Positions 1-6,966 of a stretch of 14,715 nt of DNA are shown piece after piece; the first letter of the stretch is position 1, and every line of letters begins with the position of its first letter. The DNA is from Clostridiales bacterium (lineage in GTDB: Bacteria; Bacillota_A; Clostridia; Christensenellales; Aristaeellaceae). The DNA is taken from positions 1 to 14,715 of the forward strand of contig JAAYZL010000180.1 of NCBI GenBank assembly GCA_012514855.1. Direction: 5' to 3'. Position numbers and translations under genes: made by a program. The notes below the pieces were generated by a model. That model was not told the DNA's origin and did not search any database. It saw nothing but the letters and a program-made list of their open reading frames with translations.

Positions 1-1100
1 AGCGCGCCGTACTTGCGCACGTTTGCGATCGTCGAGTTGAACACGATGTTCATCATCGGGAACAGGCCGGTCGCGCGGCGCTCCTCGGTGATCAGCGAGA
101 AGCCGTTTTTGCGGGCCTCGCGGGGCGAGCGGTTCTCGATGGGCTTCCCCTCGACGAGCACCTCGCCCTCGCCGCGCGTGAAGTAGCCGAACAGGGTGTT
201 CAGAAGCTCCGTCCTTCTGGAGCCGACGAGCCCCGCGACGCCGAGCACCTCGCCGCGCCGGAGCTCGAAGCTCACGTCGTGGCAGGCGGGCTCGTACTTG
301 CCGGAGACGTTTTTGACCTCCATCAGCACTTTGCCCGGCTCGTTGTGCTTCTCCGGGAAGCGCTGCGTCAGGTCGCGGTTGACCATCAGCCGGATGATCT
401 CGCTGTTGTCGAGCTCGTCCGCCGGGCGCGTGGCGATCCACGCTCCGTCGCGCATGATCGTGACCTCGTCGGAGATGCGCAGGATCTCGTCCATCTTGTG
501 CGAGATGTAGATGATGCCGACGCCCTGTTTCGTCAGCTTTTCAATGATGCTGAACAGGTGCTCGACCTCGGTCTCGGTCAGAGACGAGGTCGGCTCGTCC
601 AGCACCAGTATTTTCGCGTTGTAGGAGACGGCCTTTGCGATCTCGACCATCTGGCGCTGCGAGACCGACAGTTTGCCGATGATGACCCGCGGGTCGATGC
701 CGATGCCCAGCGCCTCGAAGATGCGCTTCGTCTCCTGGTACATGCGCCTTCCGTCGACGAAGCCGAATTTCATCGGGAAGCGGCCGAGCCAGACGTTTTC
801 CATGACGTTGCGACGAAGCACCTGGTTCAATTCCTGGTGCACCATCGCGACGCCGTTGTCCAGCGCGTGGCGGGGATTCGTGAAGTCGACCTCCCTGCCC
901 TCGAGCCGGATGCTGCCCGCGTCCTTCTTGTAAATTCCAAAAAGGCACTTCATCAGCGTCGACTTGCCCGCGCCGTTTTCGCCCATCAGGGCGTGGACGC
1001 TTCCCGCCCGCAGGCGGAATTGCGCGTTGTCGAGCGCCATGACGCCCGGAAACTGCTTGCAGACGTTCGTCATCTCAAGCAGATGGGTTTGCTCATGCAT
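1..1100 (-). CDS. mglA: Galactose/sugar ABC transporter ATP-binding protein MglA (3' end outside window)
   Basis: This is the cytoplasmic ATPase of a simple-sugar importer of the MglA/RbsA type, which has two fused nucleotide-binding domains. The 366 visible codons (family about 500) cover all of domain 1 and the start of domain 2. Domain 1 has Walker A GENGAGKST (residues 40-48), a Q-loop at VHQE (87-90), signature LSVSQRQ (144-150) and Walker B ILVLDEPT (164-171). Domain 2 begins near residue 254 and has the degenerate Walker A-like GLVGSRRTE usual for the second half of this family. The ATG at 1100 is chosen because the overlapping ATGs at 1104 and 1096 hit stops almost at once. Its Shine-Dalgarno is weak. 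It lies 172 bp downstream of mglB on the same strand, so a two-gene or longer mgl operon is likely, with mglC expected beyond the left edge. The family is secure. The sugar is inferred from mglB. Confidence 0.93.
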   Translation of the reverse strand, partial: MHEQTHLLEMTNVCKQFPGVMALDNAQFRLRAGSVHALMGENGAGKSTLMKCLFGIYKKDAGSIRLEGREVDFTNPRHALDNGVAMVHQELNQVLRRNVMENVWLGRFPMKFGFVDGRRMYQETKRIFEALGIGIDPRVIIGKLSVSQRQMVEIAKAVSYNAKILVLDEPTSSLTETEVEHLFSIIEKLTKQGVGIIYISHKMDEILRISDEVTIMRDGAWIATRPADELDNSEIIRLMVNRDLTQRFPEKHNEPGKVLMEVKNVSGKYEPACHDVSFELRRGEVLGVAGLVGSRRTELLNTLFGYFTRGEGEVLVEGKPIENRSPREARKNGFSLITEERRATGLFPMMNIVFNSTIANVRKYGA

Positions 1101-1215
1101 GCATTTCACCGCTCTTTTCAGTATGCCGCCCCGGCCCGATGCCGGGAGCCCGCCTTGCGCCTTATCGCAAAAATCCCTCCCGCGGGAAGGACAGGCGGAG
1201 GAACCCGAATATATT

Positions 1216-1245
1216 CGACGGGAGGCGCTTGCGCGCCTCCCGTCG
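1216..1245 (-). other. Strong intergenic stem-loop between mglB and mglA
   Basis: A perfect 13-bp inverted repeat (1216-1228 with 1233-1245) encloses a 4-nt loop. It begins about 30 bp after the mglB stop in the direction of transcription. No T-run follows it on the minus strand, so it looks less like a full terminator than an mRNA-stabilising or attenuating hairpin. Such a hairpin would let mglB outnumber mglA transcripts. That role is inferred from known binding-protein operons. Confidence 0.7.
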
Positions 1246-1272
1246 ACGCTTCAACGGTCGTCGGTCAAGCCG

Positions 1273-2313
1273 TTATTCGACTTCGGTGATCTTCGCGTAG
1301 GGGATGCGGATGCACTTGAACGCGTCCTCGGTGGTGTAGGTGTACTCGGTTCCATCGAGCCACTCCTTGCCCAGCGCGCCGTTCACCGCGATGCGGATGT
1401 TCGCCTTGCCCATCGCGTCGCCGTCCTGCTGCACCGTGGCGGTCATGCCGCCCTCCTTGATGGAGACCATCGCGGAGTCGATCGCGTCGACGCCGATGAT
1501 GACGACGGACGGATCGCCCTCAAAGCCGGTGTTCACGCCGTAGCCGTTCAGGGCCGCGACGGCGCCCAGCGCCATCATGTCGTTGTTGGCGAAGATGACC
1601 TCGATCTTGTCGCCGCTGGAGGCCCAGACCGCGTTGATGGCGTCCTGCGCCTGCGCCTGGTCCCAGTTGCAGACCAGCGTCTCGCCGATCTGCTCGAGGT
1701 TCAGGCCGTTGGCGATGGCGGTCTCAACGGAATACTTCGAGCGCGCGATCGCCTCGTCGTTCTGCGGCTCGCCCATCAGCATCACGTACTGCAGCGCGCC
1801 GTCGCCATTCTTGTCGATGGACGGATCGGCGGCGTACAGGTCGGCCAGGATCTCGCCCTGCATGTCGCCGGCCTGGCGGGCCAGCGTGCCGATGAAGATC
1901 GTGCCGGTGTCAACGAGCACTTCCTGCGTGGTATCGGCCGCGGGCTGCTTGTTGTAGAACAGGAACGGGATGCCCGCCTCCTGGAACAGCGAGGTCAGCG
2001 CCGCGCCGTTGGAGACTTCCGCGAGGTTGATGATGACGAAGTCGCAGCCCTGCGAGCAAATCATCGTCGCCTGCTCGATCTGCTTGCCGATGTCGTCGGC
2101 CGCGTCGTACATCTGCAGGTTGATCTTGATGCCCAGTTCCTCGGAGTAGGCCACGGCCCACTTCTCCATCGCGGCGCGCACGGTGCTGCCGTAGGTATCG
2201 TCAAACTTCCAGACGAGCACGCGGACGTCGAGCTCGGTCTTCTCCTCCGCAAGGGCGGACGCGCAGCCCAGCGCCAGAACCACCGCCAGAACCAGAACCA
2301 ACAGTTTCTTCAT
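1273..2313 (-). CDS. mglB: Galactose/glucose ABC transporter substrate-binding protein MglB
   Basis: This extracytoplasmic receptor delivers sugar to the MglA importer. It has 346 aa with a periplasmic-binding-protein fold of the D-galactose type. The signal peptide is roughly residues 1-22. It offers either signal peptidase I cleavage after ALA (20-22) or a non-canonical lipobox ALGC at Cys17. Marks of the galactose-binding subfamily are an EF-hand-like calcium loop DKNGDGALQ (167-175), the segment MLMGEP (178-183), the Trp in CNWDQAQA (215-222), ANNDMMALGAV (242-252) and GVDAIDSA (274-281). These align well with what I recall of the E. coli protein. The ATG at 2313 follows an AAGGAGG ribosome binding site at 2321-2327. 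A good promoter lies about 100 bp upstream, and a hairpin separates the gene from mglA. Galactose or glucose is the likely ligand by family. Confidence 0.92.
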   Translation of the reverse strand: MKKLLVLVLAVVLALGCASALAEEKTELDVRVLVWKFDDTYGSTVRAAMEKWAVAYSEELGIKINLQMYDAADDIGKQIEQATMICSQGCDFVIINLAEVSNGAALTSLFQEAGIPFLFYNKQPAADTTQEVLVDTGTIFIGTLARQAGDMQGEILADLYAADPSIDKNGDGALQYVMLMGEPQNDEAIARSKYSVETAIANGLNLEQIGETLVCNWDQAQAQDAINAVWASSGDKIEVIFANNDMMALGAVAALNGYGVNTGFEGDPSVVIIGVDAIDSAMVSIKEGGMTATVQQDGDAMGKANIRIAVNGALGKEWLDGTEYTYTTEDAFKCIRIPYAKITEVE

Positions 2314-2415
2314 TTGGGTTCCTCCTTCAGACTATTTGGACCATTTGCACACCCGGAAGCCGGGGGAAACCGGTTCCGGAAGATAACCGTCACCGGTCTC
2401 AACAGAGACATAACA

Positions 2416-2444
2416 ATTATACCTATGCATATGCATTCCGTCAA
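2416..2444 (-). promoter_or_regulatory. Sigma-A promoter of the mgl operon
   Basis: Read on the minus strand, a -35 TTGACG (2439-2444) and a perfect -10 TATAAT (2416-2421) are separated by 17 bp. Transcription should start near 2409, giving a leader of roughly 95 nt before mglB. The spacer contains the perfect 12-bp palindrome ATGCATATGCAT (2425-2436), a possible operator. Further palindromes (AACCGGTT at 2368-2375 and a small CCCGG/CCGGG stem at 2352-2364) lie in the leader. Confidence 0.85.
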
Positions 2445-2488
2445 GTAGAAAATCTTTGGATTTTCGGGCGTTTGCTTCGGGTTTACGG

Positions 2489-2515
2489 GAATGTCCTATA
2501 AAAAGAAGGACATTC
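2489..2515. repeat. Inverted repeat upstream of the mgl promoter
   Basis: The sequence is GAATGTCC-N11-GGACATTC, perfect over 8 bp in each arm, with an AT-rich loop that includes a CTTTTTATA-like stretch on the minus strand. It lies 45 bp upstream of the mgl -35 and just past the end of the preceding minus-strand gene. It could be a regulator binding site for mgl or part of a two-hairpin terminator for the upstream gene. Confidence 0.5.
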
Positions 2516-2531
2516 GGACGCACGCCAACAG

Positions 2532-2566
2532 GCGAAGGGGCGGGCGCGAACGCCCGCCCCCTTCGC
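2532..2566 (-). terminator. Putative terminator hairpin after the 191-aa gene
   Basis: A 15-bp GC-rich stem (2532-2546 with 2551-2566, one bulged C) and a 4-nt loop start 15 bp past the stop codon of the minus-strand gene. There is no immediate T-tract. A T-rich run comes only about 25 nt later, inside the next inverted repeat. It could be a terminator or a transcript-stabilising 3' hairpin. Confidence 0.55.
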
Positions 2567-2581
2567 TTCAAACCGTTGGAA

Positions 2582-3157
2582 TTACTGCGCCGTTTCAGCC
2601 GTTTCGGCGGTTTCGGCGATCTCGTTGATCAGCTTCATCCAGCGGCTGCGAAGCGGCGCGACGTGCTCGCGCTCGACCGGGCGGAAATCCCAGACGAAAT
2701 TCGCGTTTCCGCGGCGGCGCTTCGGGTTCAAAAGGCCGTTCTTGCCGCCCTTGATTTCCAGAAACGAGTTCAGCCCCGCGACGATTTCGATGGCGAACTC
2801 GTCCGCGTCGGGCGTGTCGACGATGAGCTTGAAGCCCGCGCCGCCCTTCTTGCCGAAGCCGAGCAGCCCGCCCAGCCCCTCGGACTTGATGAGCACCTCC
2901 TCGCAGCGCGCGCGCGCCGCGGAGACGCGCCGGATCGCGAAGTCCTCATTCGCGCCGGGCGCCGGGCCCTTGATCAGGCAGATGTCGGCGCCGCATTTCG
3001 CGACGGCCGTGAATCCTCCGTTGTACTGGGCAAACAGGCACGCCTGCGCCGAAAAGCCCTCGTCCGTCAGGCGCTTTGCGAAGCGGAGCCGCTTGTCTTC
3101 GAGTTCCCTGAGATTCTGTTTGCGCGTTGCTTCCGCCGCACTCGAAAATATACCCAT
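2582..3157 (-). CDS. Conserved-looking hypothetical protein, 191 aa, with C-terminal AET repeat
   Basis: I do not recognise this family. The protein is soluble, with no signal peptide or membrane segment. It has a charged helical N-terminus (residues 10-35), a beta-rich centre with several cysteines (C40, C55, C60, C85), a glycine-rich loop GLGGLLGFGKKGGAG (94-108), a basic patch PKRRR (145-149), and a C-terminus ending in three AET units (181-189). The ATG at 3157 is chosen over an in-frame ATG further upstream because it has an AAGGAG ribosome binding site and sits just downstream of a good promoter. It is transcribed alone, divergent from livK and ahead of mglB on the same strand. GC-rich codon use matches the neighbours. 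No function is proposed. Confidence 0.75.
   Translation of the reverse strand: MGIFSSAAEATRKQNLRELEDKRLRFAKRLTDEGFSAQACLFAQYNGGFTAVAKCGADICLIKGPAPGANEDFAIRRVSAARARCEEVLIKSEGLGGLLGFGKKGGAGFKLIVDTPDADEFAIEIVAGLNSFLEIKGGKNGLLNPKRRRGNANFVWDFRPVEREHVAPLRSRWMKLINEIAETAETAETAQ
2588..2618 (-). repeat. 9-bp tandem repeat encoding Ala-Glu-Thr
   Basis: Three and a bit copies of a 9-nt unit (GCYGAAACS on the minus strand) make the AETAETAETA tail of the 191-aa protein just before its stop. The repeat is in frame, so slippage would change only tail length. Confidence 0.6.
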
Positions 3158-3185
3158 GGCGTTGCGCTCCTTTCCGTTTGCGTAC

Positions 3186-3214
3186 ATTATAACAGACTTT
3201 CCGCCGTTTCGCAA
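3186..3214 (-). promoter_or_regulatory. Promoter of the 191-aa hypothetical gene
   Basis: On the minus strand, TTGCGA (3209-3214) and a perfect TATAAT (3186-3191) are 17 bp apart. The predicted start is about 22 nt before the ATG at 3157. A stem TGTCCG/CGGACA (3237-3242 with 3250-3255) lies upstream of the -35 and may be regulatory. Confidence 0.75.
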
Positions 3215-3384
3215 CAGCGCCGTCCGCGGGGCGGCGTGTCCGCTGGGCACGGACATGCGTCCGCCTCAATATGTAAAAACGGCGCAAATACGGCGTCGGG
3301 TGCCCAAGATCCTGCAATTTTCGCGCAGAAATGTCCGCGATAAACAGACACCGGCGAAAATTTCGGTTATGCTTTCAAGGGGAC

Positions 3385-3413
3385 TTGCAAATTTTCCGGA
3401 AATCCTGTATACT
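3385..3413 (+). promoter_or_regulatory. Promoter of the liv operon
   Basis: TTGCAA (3385-3390) and TATACT (3408-3413) are separated by 17 bp, with the ATG 37 bp after the -10. The spacer holds a perfect 10-bp palindrome TTTCCGGAAA (3393-3402), and CGAAAATTTCG (3355-3365) lies just upstream. Either could be an operator. The rest of the divergent region (3257-3384) shows no gene. Confidence 0.8.
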
Positions 3414-3450
3414 GATATAGCGATAAAAAATATCTATGGGAGGGCTTTTC

Positions 3451-4599
3451 ATGAAGAGAATTCTGGCATTGGTTCTGGTGCTTATGCTGGCCGTCTCCGC
3501 GTCGGCGATGGCCGAGACCCTGAAGATCGGCGTCTACGAACCGGCGTCCGGGGACAGCGGCGCGGGCGGCAAGCAGGAGACGCTGGGCATGCAGTACGCG
3601 AACGCGGTTCAGCCGACCGTCGAGATCGGCGGGGTCGTCTACGACGTCGAGCTGATCTACGCGGACAACCAGTCCTCGACCGACAAGGCCCCCTCCGCCG
3701 CGCAGCAGCTCGTCAGCGCGGGCGTCTCGGTGGTGCTGGGCTCCTACGGCTCCGGCGTCTCGATCGCGGGCTCGCCGTACTTCAAGGACGCGGGCATCCC
3801 GGCGATCGGCGTCACCTGCACGAACCCGCAGGTCACGATCGGCAACACGCACTACTTCCGCATCTGCTTCCTCGATCCGTTCCAGGGAACCGTTCTGGCG
3901 AACTACGCGTACAACACCCTGGGCGCCAAGACCGCCTACTGCCTGGCGGAGCTCGGCAACGACTACGACGTCGGCCTCGCGTACTACTTCCAGCAGGCGT
4001 TTGAGGCGCTCGGCGGCACCGTGATCTCCGAGAACTTCCCGCAGGGCAACGCGGACTTCACCTCGTACCTGTCGACGGCTTCGCAGCTGAACGCGGACGT
4101 GTTCTTCGCGCCGTGCTCGCTCGCGTACATCACGCAGATCATCGACCAGGCCGCGGCGCAGGCCGTGACCTTCCCGCTGATGGGCGGCGACACGTGGGAC
4201 TCCAACGTCGTCACCGAGGCCGCGTCCGGCAAGGCCGTCGAGATCCTGATCTCCACGTTCTATCAGGAGGGCGGCGCGCCCGAGTTCGACGCCGGCATCA
4301 AGGAGTGGATGAACGCCAATCCCGATATGCTGACGAACAACGGCGGCAACGACATGGTCTCCGCGGTCTCCGCGATGGGCTACGACGCCTACTTCGTGGC
4401 GCTGGAGGCGCTGAAGGCCGCCGGCACGACCGACCCGAAGGCCGTGAACGAGGCGCTCTGGAATGTCGTCTACGACGGCGTCTCCGGCCACATCGCGTTC
4501 AACGAGACGGGCGACGCCGACCGCAACTCCGCGTTCATCAAGAAGGCGAACACCGCCGAGGGCGTCTGGGAGTTCGTGACGGTGCAGACCATCGAATAA
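3451..4599 (+). CDS. livK: Branched-chain amino acid ABC transporter substrate-binding protein
   Basis: This is the extracytoplasmic receptor of a LivJ/LivK-type importer, 382 aa. The signal peptide is MKRILALVLVL... with a likely signal peptidase I site after AMA (19-21). There is no lipobox cysteine. The mature protein begins with KIGVYEPASG and shows family landmarks: DNQSSTDKA (72-80), VVLGSYGSGVSIAGSPYFKDAGIPAIG (94-120, split by the usual Ser/Gly ligand contacts) and GGDTWDS near 245. The ATG at 3451 is preferred over the in-frame ATG at 3436 because the latter lies within the GGGAGGG ribosome binding site (3438-3444). It is the first gene of livKHMGF, followed by a hairpin and a long foldback before livH. 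LivJ and LivK cannot be told apart here. Ligands of this family also include other amino acids, amides and urea. Confidence 0.9.
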   Translation: MKRILALVLVLMLAVSASAMAETLKIGVYEPASGDSGAGGKQETLGMQYANAVQPTVEIGGVVYDVELIYADNQSSTDKAPSAAQQLVSAGVSVVLGSYGSGVSIAGSPYFKDAGIPAIGVTCTNPQVTIGNTHYFRICFLDPFQGTVLANYAYNTLGAKTAYCLAELGNDYDVGLAYYFQQAFEALGGTVISENFPQGNADFTSYLSTASQLNADVFFAPCSLAYITQIIDQAAAQAVTFPLMGGDTWDSNVVTEAASGKAVEILISTFYQEGGAPEFDAGIKEWMNANPDMLTNNGGNDMVSAVSAMGYDAYFVALEALKAAGTTDPKAVNEALWNVVYDGVSGHIAFNETGDADRNSAFIKKANTAEGVWEFVTVQTIE

Positions 4600-4629
4600 A
4601 TCCGCTGGGTAAATAGGAAGATTGTGCAT

Positions 4630-4652
4630 GGCGGGAGACCCTCTCTCCCGCC
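4630..4652 (+). other. Stem-loop after the binding-protein gene
   Basis: A perfect 9-bp stem GGCGGGAGA/TCTCCCGCC (4630-4638 with 4644-4652) has a 5-nt loop and starts 30 bp after the livK stop. No T-run follows, so readthrough into livH is expected. It is placed like the hairpin downstream of mglB and probably stabilises the livK message or partly terminates it. Confidence 0.65.
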
Positions 4653-4681
4653 GTGCATCTGCTTTCCCCGGGGTTGACTTG

Positions 4682-4889
4682 TGTCGCCTCGAAAGGGCGC
4701 TCAGCCTGTTGAAAATCCCCGCGAATGCTGTGTCGCCATCGCCCGCAAAAGTCGGTCACTTATTTCCCGGATAAGCTCCCTCTTTTGCGGGCGTGGGGCT
4801 CCGTGCCTCGCGGGTTTTTGAACAGGCTGACACTCCGCCGCCGGCCCTTGTCGGCGGTCAAGCGCACCGAGTGCTTTTTCGAGGCGACG
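4682..4889 (+). other. 208-bp multi-arm foldback (structured leader RNA or palindromic MITE-like element)
   Basis: Three nested arms pair across the region. Arm a (4682-4701 with 4870-4889) pairs over 20 positions if G-U pairs are allowed. Arm b (4701-4724 with 4808-4830) pairs almost completely, with one bulged C and two mismatches. Arm c (4740-4751 with 4782-4793) is a perfect 12 bp. The apex adds CTTAT/ATAAG (4759-4763 with 4771-4775). A side hairpin CCGCCG/CGGCGG (4835-4840 with 4852-4857) sits between the right halves of arms b and a. The livH ribosome binding site begins about 9 nt after the element. No coding frame is evident inside. I match it to no known riboswitch class. Function is unknown. 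Confidence 0.75.
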
Positions 4890-4911
4890 CAGAGGCGAGG
4901 AGGGTTCCACT

Positions 4912-5832
4912 GTGAGTACGGTCCTGCCCTATCTGCTGTCCGGCGTGTCCGTCGGCGGGCAGTACGCGTTGATCGCCATCGGATATACGATGGTCTACGG
5001 CATACTCAGGCTCATCAACTTCGCGCACGGCGACGTGTTCATGGTCGCCGGCATCCTGATGGTGTACCTGAACGCCACGGGGCTTCCGCTGTACGCGACG
5101 CTGCCGCTGTCGGTGGTCCTGACGATCGCGATCGGCTTTCTGATCGAGCGCGCGGCGTACAAGCCGCTGCGCTCCGCCCCGCGCATGTCGATCATGATCT
5201 CCGCGATCGGCGTCAGCTATTTTTTGCAGAACATCGTGCTCTACGTGACCGGCGGCCTCAACAAGGTCTACCCGACGGTCCCGTGGATATCGCAGTCGGT
5301 CAACGTGTTCGGCGCGACGACGAAGATGGTCACGCTGATCACGCCGGTGCTCACGCTGATCCTCGTGGTGCTGCTGGTGCTCTTAATCAACCACACGAAG
5401 GTCGGCATGGCGATGCGCGCGGTGTCGAAGGACTTTGAGACGAGCCAGCTGATGGGCGTCAAGATCAACGCCGTCATCTCGACGACGTTTGTGATCGGCT
5501 CGTTCCTGGCCGCGATCGGCTCGATCCTGTACTTCACAAACTACAACACCGTCATCCAGACCTCCGGCGCGATGCCGGGGCTGAAGGCGTTCGTCGCGGC
5601 GGTGTTCGGCGGCATCGGCTCGATCCCCGGCGCGGTCGTCGGCGCGTTCATCATCGGCATCTGCGAGAACCTGATCAAGGGGCTCGACCTGATCCTTTTG
5701 AAGGCGGGCGTCATCAAGCAGACGCTCGACCTGACGACGTTCTCCGACGCGTTCACGTTCGCGCTGCTGATCATCATTTTGATCGTCAAGCCGACCGGGC
5801 TCTTCGGCGAAAAGACGACCGACAAGGTGTAG
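4912..5832 (+). CDS. livH: Branched-chain amino acid ABC transporter permease LivH
   Basis: This is one of two membrane subunits forming the import channel with LivM. At 306 aa it is close to the usual 290-310. It is strongly hydrophobic with about eight membrane segments. It carries the family N-terminal stretch GYTMVYGILRLINFAHGD (24-41), the cytoplasmic coupling loop around AMRAVSKDFETSQLMGVKIN that contacts the ATPases, and the C-terminal AAVFGGIGSIPGAVVGA motif followed by KPTGLFGEK. The start is a GTG at 4912, with AGGAGG at 4898-4903 and 8-nt spacing. It lies 312 bp after livK, the longest gap in the operon, filled by a hairpin and the foldback. LivM follows after 12 bp. Confidence 0.93.
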   Translation: MSTVLPYLLSGVSVGGQYALIAIGYTMVYGILRLINFAHGDVFMVAGILMVYLNATGLPLYATLPLSVVLTIAIGFLIERAAYKPLRSAPRMSIMISAIGVSYFLQNIVLYVTGGLNKVYPTVPWISQSVNVFGATTKMVTLITPVLTLILVVLLVLLINHTKVGMAMRAVSKDFETSQLMGVKINAVISTTFVIGSFLAAIGSILYFTNYNTVIQTSGAMPGLKAFVAAVFGGIGSIPGAVVGAFIIGICENLIKGLDLILLKAGVIKQTLDLTTFSDAFTFALLIIILIVKPTGLFGEKTTDKV

Positions 5833-5844
5833 GAGGGCAGGAAT

Positions 5845-6966
5845 ATGCAAAAATCTTTCGCGCCTTCCGCAAAGAAGCGGCCCGACCGCGCGACCTGGAT
5901 CTCGGCGGGCGTCGTATTCGCGGTCTACGTGATCGTGTTCGCGCTCGAGCAGGTCATCCCCCCGACGACGATGCTGTTCACCGTGCTCAAAAAGGGCGCG
6001 ACCTACGCGCTGGTCGCCGTGTCGATGAACCTGTTGAACGGCTTTACCGGGCTCTTCTCGCTCGGGCAGGCGGGCTTCATGCTGATCGGCGCGTACGTCT
6101 ACGCGATCTTCAGCATCCCCGGCGAGGTGCGCGCGCGCGTCTACCAGTACTTCACGCCGGCGATCAACTTCACGCTGCCGGTCATCCCGGCGATGATATT
6201 GGCCGGGCTCGTCGCGGCGCTGTTCGCGTTTCTGATCGGGCTTCCGGTGCTCCGGCTCAAGAGCGACTACCTCGCGATCGCGACGCTCGGCTTCGCTGAG
6301 ATCGTCCGCGCGATCTTCCAGTGGAAGAAGCTCGGCCCCGTCACGAACGGCTCGAACATGCTGAAGGACTACCCGACGTTCAACGACTTCAACATCGTAA
6401 ACGCCGAGGGGAAGGTCGTTTTGTACCTGTCGACGCTTCTGCCGTTCGTGATCGCGGGCGTGTGCATCGGCATCATCGTGCTTCTGATCAACTCGACCTA
6501 CGGCCGCGCGTTCAAGGCGATCCGCGACGACGAGGTCGCGGCCGAGGCGATGGGCGTGAATCTCGCGCGCCACAAGCAGCTCGCGTTCTCGATCAGCTCC
6601 TTCTTCGCCGGCGTCGGTGGCGCGATGCTCGCGATGTTCACGAACACCGTGCAGGCGAAGGGCTATACCTCGGCGATGACCTACGAGATACTGCTGATCG
6701 TGGTGCTCGGCGGCATCGGCTCGGTGTCCGGAAGCTGCATCAGCGCCTTCCTGTTCGTCGCCTGCTCCGAGTGGTGGCTGCGCTTCCTCGACCAGAAGCA
6801 GATGATCGGCGCGTTCGAGGTGCCGCTGCTTCGCAACGGCTTCCGGCTGGTCGTGTTCTCGGTGATCATCATGGTCGTGGTGCTGTTCTACCGCCAGGGC
6901 ATGATGGGCATGCGCGAGCTCCCCGACCTGTTCCGCAAAAAGCGCGGAAAGGAGGCCGCGAAATGA
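5845..6966 (+). CDS. livM: Branched-chain amino acid ABC transporter permease LivM
   Basis: This is the second membrane subunit of the Liv channel, 373 aa. It has a basic cytoplasmic N-terminus (residues 1-16), multiple hydrophobic segments, the family motif GLFSLGQAGFMLIGAYV, then RLKSDYLAIATLGFAEIVR, and the coupling-loop region AIRDDEVAAEAMGVNLARHK followed by FFAGVGGAML. A basic C-tail RKKRGKEAAK completes it. The ATG at 5845 follows AGGAGG 12 bp after livH. Its TGA overlaps the livG ATG (ATGA), which indicates translational coupling. Confidence 0.93.
   Translation: MQKSFAPSAKKRPDRATWISAGVVFAVYVIVFALEQVIPPTTMLFTVLKKGATYALVAVSMNLLNGFTGLFSLGQAGFMLIGAYVYAIFSIPGEVRARVYQYFTPAINFTLPVIPAMILAGLVAALFAFLIGLPVLRLKSDYLAIATLGFAEIVRAIFQWKKLGPVTNGSNMLKDYPTFNDFNIVNAEGKVVLYLSTLLPFVIAGVCIGIIVLLINSTYGRAFKAIRDDEVAAEAMGVNLARHKQLAFSISSFFAGVGGAMLAMFTNTVQAKGYTSAMTYEILLIVVLGGIGSVSGSCISAFLFVACSEWWLRFLDQKQMIGAFEVPLLRNGFRLVVFSVIIMVVVLFYRQGMMGMRELPDLFRKKRGKEAAK

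Noticed and set aside
279..1289. Long plus-strand reading frame opposite mglA
   Set aside because: Its product is rich in Arg/Asp/His/Leu as expected for the antisense of a GC-rich gene, and the minus-strand frame has all ABC ATPase motifs.
2489..2515. LexA-like site reading of GAATGTCC...GGACATTC
   Set aside because: The spacer is far too long for a LexA box, and no DNA-damage gene is adjacent.
3436..3450. Earlier ATG start for livK at 3436
   Set aside because: It overlaps the GGGAGGG ribosome binding site and adds residues before a normal signal peptide.
4673..4678. TTGACT before the foldback as a -35 of a livH promoter
   Set aside because: No acceptable -10 lies 16-18 bp downstream. That position is inside arms a and b and is GC-rich.
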